A stretch of DNA of 64,000 nucleotides from Tardiphaga alba (GTDB lineage: Bacteria; Pseudomonadota; Alphaproteobacteria; Rhizobiales; Xanthobacteraceae). The notes under the pieces were generated by a model. The model was not told the origin of the DNA and did not search any database. It was given only the letters and a program-made list of their open reading frames with translations. The DNA is taken from the NCBI RefSeq assembly GCF_018279705.1, contig NZ_CP036498.1, positions 310,001 through 374,000 of the forward strand, in the 5' to 3' direction. Position numbers and translations under genes: made by a program. Below, piece by piece: positions 10,401 to 17,573 of this stretch; within the stretch, counting starts at the first letter, position 1; each line of letters opens with the position of its first letter.

Positions 10401-10917
10401 CCGCGGCCGCAAGCAGCACCGCCAGCGACGCGCGCTCCATCATCTCGTTCTGGTCGCGGTCATCCAGCACGCTGAAACGGGCAGGGATATTCGCCTCGAA
10501 TGGAAACTGCTGCAGCAGCCGCGTGCACAGCGCGTGGATGGTCTGCACCTTCAGCCCGCCCGGCGTCTCCAGCGCAGAGGCAAACAACTCGCGCGCCCGG
10601 GCGCGCAGCTTCGCATTCGGTGTGGCTACGCCTGCGTTTCTGATTTCTGCGTCGAGTTCGGCGTCGCTGAGCGTGACCCAGTGGCCGAGCCGTGTGAACA
10701 CGCGCTCCGCCATGTTGGCGGCAGCGGCCTTGGTGAAAGTGACGCAGAGGATTTTCTCCGGCTGCACGTCATTGAGCAGCAGGCGGATAACGCGATTGAC
10801 CAGCACATAGGTCTTGCCCGAGCCGGCATTGGCCGAGACGAACACCGAGGCGGTCGGGTCGGACGCCAGCTTCTGTTTGGCCGTGGCTGCATCAGGGATT
10901 ACACGCGGGCCGCTCAT
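7420..10917 (-). CDS. addA: Double-strand break repair helicase-nuclease AddA
   Basis: The large subunit of AddAB, the alphaproteobacterial counterpart of RecBCD, which unwinds and resects DNA ends for RecA. The UvrD-type helicase has Walker A VSANAGSGKTYVLVNR, the DEXX box VDHVLIDEAQDTSP and motif VI LLYVAMTRAADRLIVG. The C-terminal RecB-like nuclease keeps VRIVDYKTNHNPP and QLALYRG. The product is 1165 residues. I use the ATG at 10917, preceded by GGGAGGCGAGG. The frame runs 27 codons further upstream, but that part lies inside addB. The start overlaps the addB stop (ATGA), so the subunits are co-translated. Confidence 0.96.
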   Translation of the reverse strand: MSGPRVIPDAATAKQKLASDPTASVFVSANAGSGKTYVLVNRVIRLLLNDVQPEKILCVTFTKAAAANMAERVFTRLGHWVTLSDAELDAEIRNAGVATPNAKLRARARELFASALETPGGLKVQTIHALCTRLLQQFPFEANIPARFSVLDDRDQNEMMERASLAVLLAAAAAPNSAEGRALTIAMTSAADVTFRDVVREASLSRDQFLAWIARAGSTEVAMAQLCATLGVSSTDTREAIELEIVDGPHLPRKEWIAVAEILGTGSKTDGDQATRLRDALVLSGTEQVEKYLELFLTKEQSLRKSLATKKIVDNYPGVIATLQREGDRIITLLDRRRGVAMRERTESLLVIASQVAENYRREKIERGLLDYDDLIDRTLTLLESGAAGWVHYKLDRGVDHVLIDEAQDTSPRQWDILTHLIAEFTSGEGARDGVKRTIFAVGDEKQSIFSFQGAAPREFDERRRALQSRFTKAGLQFDPVAFTYSFRTGAAILQSVDHVFRDEAIYRSIHNESAYPQHESLDDAGPSLIDLWELEQPDERPSIEGWDAPFDKRSETSPEVKLARRVQAEIKELIAAKTETGPLGKRRRLSYGDMLILVRRRGAAFDAIIQALKHAGVPVAGADRLKLTEHIAIIDLMNLADALLLPQDDLALATVLKSPLFGLDDDDLYTIAWERTGSLRDALGVKAASDAKLNNALTRLIACERRFASETPFAFYAWLLGGDGGRARILKRLGFEANDALDEFLELALGYERKAPASLQGFVAWLRAADTEVKRDMEITRDEVRVMTVHGAKGLEAPVVFMIDTTSSPSDSQRMNLIHVPQGNAAPGPSGVVVWAGKKSDDPEAVALARAAMIQDTEDEYRRLLYVAMTRAADRLIVGGCMPGNRNAVREHSWYDLIQKGLENSGLHMQQVPPPDGTVKRYTKPGEPVPALSAAATVATAAPVELPAWLHGTIGDQPRRESLLRPSDAEDDDRFTALPGEAERQRKMAMQRGTLVHRLLQSLPDVAADKRRDTAMGFLNRKAEQKDGWTDIERGTLAKQVLTLLAEPGLAALFAPGSRAEVAVAGRLSRLDGSTFLVSGQIDRLVVTPTEVRIVDYKTNHNPPRKLVAAPKAYIRQLALYRGVLAKLYPDRPVRAALLWTETIEMMEISSAALDAELAAIIAA

Positions 10918-13900
10918 GCCTCGCCTCCCGCGCCGCCATTGGCGGACCATTCCTTGATGCGGGCAAGATCGTCGTAGGCGCCGAAGCGGTTCGACCACAT
11001 GGACAGCGCCAGCGATGTATAGCCGGTGTCCTCATTCTCGAATTTGCGGATCAGCGCTTCCAGCTTTGCGCGCGCCTCGATGGCGGCATCGTCGGGATGC
11101 TGTGGCTCGTCCTTGCGCTCGATGCGCAATTCGATCGGCCTTTCCTCGCCTGGCGGATTGTTACCGCTGAGGCGAACATAAGTGAGCTCGCTCACCGACG
11201 ATCCTGCAGCGATGCCACGGAAACCACCTTCGCGCAGGATGGCGGCTTCCAATGTCAGCTGCGGTGACAAGCCCATGCGCACCTGCTTGCCGGTGGGCGG
11301 ATTGCCGGTCTTGTAATCCAGCAGCGCAAAGGTGCGGTCGGTGCGGTGCTCGATGCGGTCCGCGCGCGCGGTGAGGCGGAAGACGCGGCCGTGATCGAGC
11401 GGGATGTCGATCTGGCCATCCGTCTCGGCATCGATGCTGGCCACATTGATGCGGCGCTCGATTTCCCAATTGGCGAACCATGAGGCGATACGCAGGAAGC
11501 GCGGCCACCACAGCGCCTGCGCTTCGGGCCTGTTCATCAGCGGATCGAAATGCACCTTGCCGATGGCGCGCAGGGCGGCAGCGGGATCGTCCGGCAGCGC
11601 CTTGTTATGTTCCACCGTGAAATCGCCGATCGCATTGTGGATCGCCGAGCCGCGATCGGCGGCGGAGAGTGGCATGTCCACGGGCTCGAGCGGCGCGAGG
11701 CCGAGAATATATCGCGCGTAGATCGAATAGGGATCGCGCAGCCATGTCTCGATGGCGGTGACGGAGAGGCGCAGCGGTCGCGAGTCGCGCGGCGGTTTTG
11801 GCTCCGGCTGCGAGACGGGTTTGACCTCGTCCGGCTGATCCAGCATCTCGGCATAGAGCACATATTTTTCGCCGGCCTTGTTCGCCGCCTTCCAGCGCAC
11901 GTCGCCGGCCACGGCTTCCATGCGATGCAGGAAGCGCGAGGCCACCGCCGGCGCGCCGCCGACTTTCGCCGCATGGCTGAGGATCACCTCGTCATGGCCG
12001 AGCAATTGCACGAAGTCATGCGCGGTGAGGCCGATGCGGCGCTCAGGCAGATCGAGGCCGAGCTGATTGCGCATGGGACGGCTGAGCCAGGGATCGGTGC
12101 GCGGCGAGGGCGGCCAGATGCCTTCGACGAGGCCGCCGAGAATGACGCGATCCGATTGCGTAAGCCGCGCTTCGAGCTGGCCATAGATGCGCAGTTTTGC
12201 ATCGGCGACTTCCGGCCGGCGCACGATGCGATCGGCAAAGGCGGTCTGGAATACTTCGGGGTAATCGCGGAGCTGCAGCGTCAAGCCGGAGAGGACGAGA
12301 CGATCCTCGCTGCCGTCCTCCGGCGTTTCCTTCACGCAGAGATCGTCGAACGCCTTTGCCAGCGCAGTGCCGCCGGTGCGGCCGCCGAGCGCGACGATGC
12401 CGCCTTTGTCGTCGGTCGATAGCAGTTCGATCGCCTGCCGATGGCGCTGCGCCACCGCAGCGAAATCGATCGGCCGGACCGGATGAATGCTCTCCAGCGG
12501 GGCGAGCGCCTTCTGCAATTCCGAGATCAGGTCGTCGACACGATCGAGCGCGTCGCCCTTTAGTTTTGCGCGCGGCTCGGCGCCATGCACCATGGATGGC
12601 TCGCGGCGATGCAGTTTGCCGAGCTCCTCGCGAAACCGCGCAAAATCCTGCTTGAGCCCCATCGTGCCCGGCGCCGGTCGCGTCCCGCGCAGCAGCGCGA
12701 TCTCCAGCGTCTCGATGGCGTCTTTCCAGCCATGCGCGGGCGCGCCGAGACGAAACAGCGGATGTTTCAGCAGCGCGAGCAGCGTTGCGGGCTCCAGTTG
12801 CTCGGCCGCAGTCTCTGCCACGAGCCTCGCAAAGATGCCGGCCGATGTTTCGGTCAGCGCATCGCCGCCGGAATCGTCGAACAGCAGATTCCAGCGTCCC
12901 AGCGCCGCCATCACGCGCCGTGCCAATGCACGGTCGGGCGTCACCAGTGCGGCGGATTTCTTCTGTTCATGCGCCTCGCGCATCGCGATCGCGATGGCGA
13001 GTGCTTCCATTTCGGGATTGGCGGCAGCGATGACCGAGAGTTTCGTCATGCCGGCCGCGATCTTCTGCTCCACCGCGGGATCGCTCAGCCGCTTGTGCCA
13101 CTGCGCTGTCGCATTGGACGGCCGCATCGCTTCCGAGGCCAGCAACTCACGCCCGTGCGGGGATGGCGTGCCGAGGATGGTCACATCGCTGCGCTTGATT
13201 GCAAAGCGCTCCAGCAGCGCATGCAGCGCATATTGCGGATGGTTGGATGCGGAAGCCTCGACAAAACCGAGCATGTCGCGGTGGCCGCCGATCAGCGTCC
13301 ATGAGGCTTCGTCGAGATCGGTGTCGAGCCCTGGCAGCACCACGGCGCCCTGCGCGAGTTGCGCCACCGCATGCAGGAATTTCGCCGTGGTCGGCATCGA
13401 GCCGGTGGAGCCGGCGGCGATGATCGGCCCACCCGTATGCGCCTTCAACCGCGCGGCTTCCGCATCGATCAGCAGGTCGCGCCGCACCGCCGGTTCGATG
13501 CGGTCGCGGCCTATGAGTTCGGCAGGCCACCACTCACGCGCGATTTTGAGAAAGCCGAGTGTGAGTTGCCAGTATCGGTCATGCGCATCGGGCACCAGCG
13601 CGTCGAGATTGGACCAATCGACTTTTCGCGTCGCCATGTCGTCCATCAGCCGCGCGAGGTCGTCGCCGAGCGCGAGCATGGAGGCGGGGCCGCCAGCCAC
13701 CAGTGGCGCCTGCGTGGTGTCTTCGGGCCTGATCTGCTTTGCCCAGGCGCCGATCAGCTGCGCCAACAGTAAGCGGCGCTGCAAGCCATCGAGCGCTTCC
13801 GGCACATCCGGCAGATCGAGTGCGTCAGGCGCTGCGGCATGTGCGAAAGCGAGTTCTTCCTCGTCCACATCGCCGAGCGGCACGATGCGCGGCAGCAGCA

Positions 13901-14099
13901 CCGCGTCGCCGCCGAGCACATCGAGGAACACCTCCTGCGCCATGCGCCCGGCGCGGCGGGTCGGGAGATAGAGCGTGACGGTGGCGAGTTTTGCGCGATC
14001 GCTGCGTGCCTCGAAGCCCGGCACGAGGGTGCCATCTACCAGCGCGGCAATCAGCGTGCGCAGGAATGGCACTGATGATGGAATGGTGAAAACGCGCAT
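10914..14099 (-). CDS. addB: Double-strand break repair protein AddB
   Basis: The second subunit of the AddAB helicase-nuclease (1061 residues), with a degenerate helicase-like front half and a C-terminal PD-(D/E)XK nuclease: TFALLDYKTGNPPTGKQV is the nuclease core, and QLTLEAAIL the following helix. The start MRVFTIPSSVPFL at 14099 matches the family. The frame stays open about 72 codons upstream, but that extension translates a palindromic repeat (14171-14304) and is not coding. I see no four-Cys iron-sulfur motif around the nuclease, unlike the Bacillus subunit. It overlaps addA by four bases. Confidence 0.94.
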   Translation of the reverse strand: MRVFTIPSSVPFLRTLIAALVDGTLVPGFEARSDRAKLATVTLYLPTRRAGRMAQEVFLDVLGGDAVLLPRIVPLGDVDEEELAFAHAAAPDALDLPDVPEALDGLQRRLLLAQLIGAWAKQIRPEDTTQAPLVAGGPASMLALGDDLARLMDDMATRKVDWSNLDALVPDAHDRYWQLTLGFLKIAREWWPAELIGRDRIEPAVRRDLLIDAEAARLKAHTGGPIIAAGSTGSMPTTAKFLHAVAQLAQGAVVLPGLDTDLDEASWTLIGGHRDMLGFVEASASNHPQYALHALLERFAIKRSDVTILGTPSPHGRELLASEAMRPSNATAQWHKRLSDPAVEQKIAAGMTKLSVIAAANPEMEALAIAIAMREAHEQKKSAALVTPDRALARRVMAALGRWNLLFDDSGGDALTETSAGIFARLVAETAAEQLEPATLLALLKHPLFRLGAPAHGWKDAIETLEIALLRGTRPAPGTMGLKQDFARFREELGKLHRREPSMVHGAEPRAKLKGDALDRVDDLISELQKALAPLESIHPVRPIDFAAVAQRHRQAIELLSTDDKGGIVALGGRTGGTALAKAFDDLCVKETPEDGSEDRLVLSGLTLQLRDYPEVFQTAFADRIVRRPEVADAKLRIYGQLEARLTQSDRVILGGLVEGIWPPSPRTDPWLSRPMRNQLGLDLPERRIGLTAHDFVQLLGHDEVILSHAAKVGGAPAVASRFLHRMEAVAGDVRWKAANKAGEKYVLYAEMLDQPDEVKPVSQPEPKPPRDSRPLRLSVTAIETWLRDPYSIYARYILGLAPLEPVDMPLSAADRGSAIHNAIGDFTVEHNKALPDDPAAALRAIGKVHFDPLMNRPEAQALWWPRFLRIASWFANWEIERRINVASIDAETDGQIDIPLDHGRVFRLTARADRIEHRTDRTFALLDYKTGNPPTGKQVRMGLSPQLTLEAAILREGGFRGIAAGSSVSELTYVRLSGNNPPGEERPIELRIERKDEPQHPDDAAIEARAKLEALIRKFENEDTGYTSLALSMWSNRFGAYDDLARIKEWSANGGAGGEA

Positions 14100-14170
14100 G
14101 ATGGGCCCGATTCGGAGAACGGGCGCATCATGGCATGACGAGGGAAGCGGCGGGAGTCGCGAAGCTCCGT

Positions 14171-14304
14171 TCACCTCTCCCCACCGGGGAGAGGTCGCGC
14201 GCCCTTGCGCGCGGGTGAGGGGGCTACACGTAACGTCGGCGTGTGGGGCACCCCTCACCCGGCTTGCTACGCAATCCGACCTCTCCCCGGTGGGGAGAGG
14301 TGAA
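14171..14304. repeat. Palindromic repeat, family B (CACCTCTCCCC..GGGGAGAGGT)
   Basis: Outer arms TCACCTCTCCCCACCGGGGAG and CTCTCCCCGGTGGGGAGAGG enclose inner copies of CCTCACCC / GGGTGAGG, giving nested hairpins. Close relatives are at 17401-17533, 42881-43087 and 45466-45602. It lies between murU and addB. It could affect the minus-strand transcript linking them. Confidence 0.85.
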
Positions 14305-14336
14305 CAGAGCGCCATCTCAAGAATGAATGAAAAGAG

Positions 14337-15059
14337 TTACGCCACGCTGGCGAGGAACGCGTCTTCTGCGGCGCGGACGGCGTCGGGCGTGCCGACATGC
14401 ATCCACACGCCGTCCATGCGCAATCCGTAAAGCCGCTCGTCTTCATTGGCGCGGTCGAACAGCAGTGTCAGCGGAAACTCGCCGTCCGGGACGTCCTTGA
14501 AAATCGCCGGGGAGATGATCGCGACGCCGGCATAGACGAACGGCACCACCTGGTTTTCCTTGCGGCGGCGCAGCGTGCCGTCGGTACGCATCTCGTAGTC
14601 GCCCTTGCCCGAATAGCCGATGCTGTTCGCGGTCGGCGCCATCAGAAGCAGAATGTCCATCTTGGCCGGATCGAAACTTTCCGCGAGGCGCGCGAGATTC
14701 GGTCGCGCCCCGTCGATCCACATCGTATCGGCATTGAGATGATAGAACGGCGCATCGCCGAGCAGCGGCAGCGCCTTCACCACGCCGCCGCCGGTACCGA
14801 GCACCTGATCGCGTTCGTCGGAGATCGTCATCTTTGGCGCGCTGCGCGACTTCACATGATCGATGATCATGTCCGGCAGGTAGTGCACATTGACCACGGC
14901 CTCGCTGATATCGGCGGCAGCCAGCTTGTCGAGCACGTGATCCAGCAAAGGCTGGCCGGCGACAGGCACGAGCGGCTTCGGCATGGTCTCGGTCAGCGGG
15001 CGCATGCGCAGGCCGAGGCCGGCAGCGAGAACCATGGCTTTGGTGGGTTTCACGGACAT
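14337..15059 (-). CDS. murU: Nucleotidyltransferase, probably N-acetylmuramate alpha-1-phosphate uridylyltransferase
   Basis: A 240-residue single-domain NTP-transferase with the signature MVLAAGLGLRMRPLTETMPKP, the substrate loop VLGTGGGVVKALPLLG and the metal-binding LNADTMW. The size and nearest-neighbour context match MurU, which makes UDP-MurNAc from MurNAc-1-phosphate in the cell-wall recycling route of Pseudomonas and Caulobacter. The MurNAc kinase of that route, AmgK, is encoded in the fusion gene at 15864-17387, which supports the call. Other sugar-1-phosphate nucleotidyltransferase activities are possible. It is transcribed leftward toward addB. Confidence 0.8.
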   Translation of the reverse strand: MSVKPTKAMVLAAGLGLRMRPLTETMPKPLVPVAGQPLLDHVLDKLAAADISEAVVNVHYLPDMIIDHVKSRSAPKMTISDERDQVLGTGGGVVKALPLLGDAPFYHLNADTMWIDGARPNLARLAESFDPAKMDILLLMAPTANSIGYSGKGDYEMRTDGTLRRRKENQVVPFVYAGVAIISPAIFKDVPDGEFPLTLLFDRANEDERLYGLRMDGVWMHVGTPDAVRAAEDAFLASVA

Positions 15060-15242
15060 GTCGTTTCGTCTCGGCGTCGATTCTTATCAATTGCGGAGAG
15101 TGTAGCACGGCGCGCGTGGCCGCGCATAAATTGGTCGAGCAATAATGAGGCGACATGACGGAGGTGCGACACCATCACGCGCTGAGTGTGGATCTACACA
15201 CGAACTGATTTGAAACCTTGTCGTCGCGCGATGGGAGCATGC

Positions 15243-15569
15243 TCAGGCATCTGCTTCCTCATTCTCGGTGCGCCGTGCAGCTTTCTTCTTCTTGTCGCCA
15301 GGTTTGAGGAAATTCACACCGATCTGGTCGCCATTCACCCAGCCAAGCTCACAGCGGCGATAGGCCAGACCCGTCGATGAGAGCAGCAGAAAGAATTCTT
15401 TTAGATTGAGGCCTTCGACGGAGGTCTCGACGGTCAGCTTGGCACCGACTTCGGAAACGTCCTCGAGGATGCAGGAACGCCGCCAGGTGCCGTCGATGCC
15501 CATCATCTGCGCGGGAAAGCCGCGCTCGAAAACCACCCTGTGATCCGTTCGCCGTTCAGTGGTCGCCAT
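15243..15569 (-). CDS. Small PilZ-domain protein
   Basis: A 108-residue protein made almost entirely of one PilZ domain. The c-di-GMP signature is recognisable: an arginine-rich N-terminal segment (ERRTDHR, residues 5-11) and DVSEVGAKL (D/N-x-S-x-x-G). It ends in a Lys/Arg-rich, acidic-tipped tail (KKKKAARR). It probably binds cyclic di-GMP and changes the activity of a partner, which is unknown. It lies between murU and the tsaE-amgK fusion, with a 183-base gap to murU that shows no other gene. Confidence 0.85.
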   Translation of the reverse strand: MATTERRTDHRVVFERGFPAQMMGIDGTWRRSCILEDVSEVGAKLTVETSVEGLNLKEFFLLLSSTGLAYRRCELGWVNGDQIGVNFLKPGDKKKKAARRTENEEADA

Positions 15570-15672
15570 GATCGATCCCTACTCAGTACCGAAAGCCCCA
15601 CAGGTGAGGCTTGGCCGATCTTGGTGCCGAGAGTAAGTCGATCAGGGCTAAGATTGCGTTAAGGATTTCCTT

Positions 15673-15842
15673 TCCCTCCCCCAAGCGGCGCAGCCGCGCG
15701 GTGGGGAGGGTGGATCGAAGCGAGCGTTTAGCGAGTTTCGAGACGGGTGGGGTGCTTCCACAAGCTCTGACGTCGCGTGGGGAGAGACCCCACCCGGCGC
15801 TGCGCGCCACCCTCCCCATTCGCTCCGCTCCGGGGAGGGAAA
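15673..15842. repeat. Palindromic repeat, family C (CCCTCCCC..GGGGAGGG)
   Basis: Nested arms TTTCCCTCCCCCAAGCGGCG..GGTGGGGAGGG and CCACCCTCCCC..CGGGGAGGGAAA, with a central GTGGGGTGCTTCCACAAGC / GCGTGGGGAGAGACCCCAC segment. Relatives are at 41821-41976 and 62252-62459, where the centre (CCCCACGTgAnGTCAGAG) is clearly conserved. It fills the gap between the tsaE-amgK fusion and the PilZ gene. Confidence 0.85.
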
Positions 15843-15863
15843 AGCACTCTCGTCGCGTTCGAA

Positions 15864-17387
15864 CTATCCCTGCGGCGGCGGAACGTGCCGTTCATACCAA
15901 TCGCGAAACACCGCCAGGGTCGGATGCGCCAGCGAGCGGTTGAGATAGGTCCAGATGCGCGGCTGGTGTTTGAGATAATGCGGCTTGCCGTCGCGCCGAT
16001 TGAGCCGTGCGAAAGTGCCGAGCAGTCGTGTGTTCCGCTGTGCGGACATGATCGCGTATATTTCGGCAAATGACGCCGGATCGAAATCCGGCTCGGCGGC
16101 CAGGCGCGCCTTGATGTAGCGCGTCAGCATCGCCAGTTCGATCTGTTCGGGCACGTCGATTCGCGCGTCCTGCAGCAGCGACACCACGTCATAGGCGGCA
16201 GGGCCGAGCACGGTGTCCTGAAAATCGATGACGCCGACCTGATTGATGCCGTCGCGGTCACCGAGCCAGATCATGTTGGGCGAATGGAAATCGCGCAGCA
16301 CCCATGTTTTCGGCGCGGCTTCGATGGCGCTCAGCATGTCGCGCCACATGGCGAAGAATTCGGCTTGCAGCACTTCGCCCGGGGCAGCATCGCGGTCCGG
16401 AAGATACCACTCAGGCATCAGGCCGACTTCGATCAACAGTGCCTCGGTATCGAAGACGGGAATGGCGTAATCCTGATGCGGCAGCAGGGGCAGGCGCTCG
16501 GGCAGCGCCTTGCCATGCAGCATCGCCAGCATGTCGGTCGCGGCCTGATAGCGCTCCACGATCGGCGCGAAGGGTGTGCCCTCGATCACGCCTTCGGTGC
16601 CAAAGTCTTCCGTGATCAGGAAGCCGGCATCCAGATCGGCGTGATGAATCGCCGGCGCTGAAATGCCCTGCGCGCGCAGCCCGTTCGCGATGGCAACGAA
16701 AGGCCTGACGTCCTCGGCGAGATGCACCGCCGCGCTGTAGGACTTGCCGCCATAGACCGGCGCGCCGTCCGGCCGCTTCGGTGCATTCATCAGAATGAAG
16801 ACGCCGTCGTCGCGGATCAGACGTGCGTAGGAGCGTGTCGAGGCGTCGCCCGCCATGCGCCGGCGTCCGGCATCGAGATAGCGTGCTTCGTCAAGAAATT
16901 CGCGCAGCACCTGCAGTCGCTGTACGATGGCTGCGGCCTTGCCATGCCCGGTGATCTCTGCGGCGCGCGCCAGCGAGCCCAGCGCCGGGCGATGCGTCAG
17001 CGTGATTTCGATGCGGTCTGCCGGCAGATCGCCGTCGGCCCGCTCCGGCCATTCGATCAACGCCACCGTGCCTTCGGGCAGCGGAGACAGGCCGATTTCT
17101 TCCATCTCGCCGGGATCGGTGATGCGATAGAGATCGGCATGCACCAGCGGGAATGATGGCAGGTCGTAACTTTGCGCCAGCGTGAAAGTGGGGCTCGGCA
17201 CTTCGAGCTCGTCGTCGCCGGCGAGATAGCGGATCATCGCGCGGGCCGCGGACGTCTTGCCGGCGCCGAGATCGCCGGACAGCGTGATGACGTCACCGGC
17301 GCTGATCAGCAGCGCAAGGTCGGCCATCAAAGCGGCGGTGGCGTCTTCGTTCGGGAGTGCGAGGGAGAACGCGAAGGGCCCCGTCAT
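15864..17387 (-). CDS. tsaE: TsaE-AmgK fusion: tRNA t6A ATPase joined to an aminoglycoside-type sugar kinase
   Basis: A 507-residue fusion. Residues 1 to about 150 are TsaE, the ATPase of the TsaBDE complex that makes N6-threonylcarbamoyl-adenosine-37 in tRNA: Walker A is LSGDLGAGKTSAARAM, with SPTFTLAQSY and HADLYRITDPGEMEEIGL following. Residues from about 165 to the end are a phosphotransferase of the APH/AmgK type: LRDFHSPNMIW has catalytic Asp366 and Asn371, and VIDFQD (388-391) binds metal. AmgK phosphorylates MurNAc/GlcNAc at C1. I recall this fusion as common in rhizobia. MurU, which uses the AmgK product, is encoded nearby on the same strand. Confidence 0.92.
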   Translation of the reverse strand: MTGPFAFSLALPNEDATAALMADLALLISAGDVITLSGDLGAGKTSAARAMIRYLAGDDELEVPSPTFTLAQSYDLPSFPLVHADLYRITDPGEMEEIGLSPLPEGTVALIEWPERADGDLPADRIEITLTHRPALGSLARAAEITGHGKAAAIVQRLQVLREFLDEARYLDAGRRRMAGDASTRSYARLIRDDGVFILMNAPKRPDGAPVYGGKSYSAAVHLAEDVRPFVAIANGLRAQGISAPAIHHADLDAGFLITEDFGTEGVIEGTPFAPIVERYQAATDMLAMLHGKALPERLPLLPHQDYAIPVFDTEALLIEVGLMPEWYLPDRDAAPGEVLQAEFFAMWRDMLSAIEAAPKTWVLRDFHSPNMIWLGDRDGINQVGVIDFQDTVLGPAAYDVVSLLQDARIDVPEQIELAMLTRYIKARLAAEPDFDPASFAEIYAIMSAQRNTRLLGTFARLNRRDGKPHYLKHQPRIWTYLNRSLAHPTLAVFRDWYERHVPPPQG

Positions 17388-17400
17388 GGCCGGGCTCGCT

Positions 17401-17533
17401 CACCTCTCCCCACCGGGGAGAGGTCGACCGGCGAAGCCGGGCGGGTGAGGGGGCTTCCCCAAACTCTGTCGCCCGCGGTTGCCCCTCACCCGCGCGCAAG
17501 GGCGCGCGACCTCTCCCCGGCGGGGAGAGGTGA
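17401..17533. repeat. Palindromic repeat, family B
   Basis: Begins CACCTCTCCCCACCGGGGAG and ends CTCTCCCCGGCGGGGAGAGG, with CCTCACCCG inside; it is nearly superimposable on 14171-14304. It lies in the 186-base gap between the divL-like gene and the tsaE-amgK fusion, so two copies of one family flank this cell-wall and tRNA gene group. Confidence 0.85.
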
Positions 17534-17573
17534 CCGAGCGCCGTCGTGATTGTGGCGTGTGAGGAAAGGCCGC

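Noticed and set aside
14100..14315. Extended N-terminus of AddB (72 extra residues)
   Set aside because: The extension translates palindromic repeat family B and has no similarity to AddB. The start MRVFTIPSS at 14099 matches the family.
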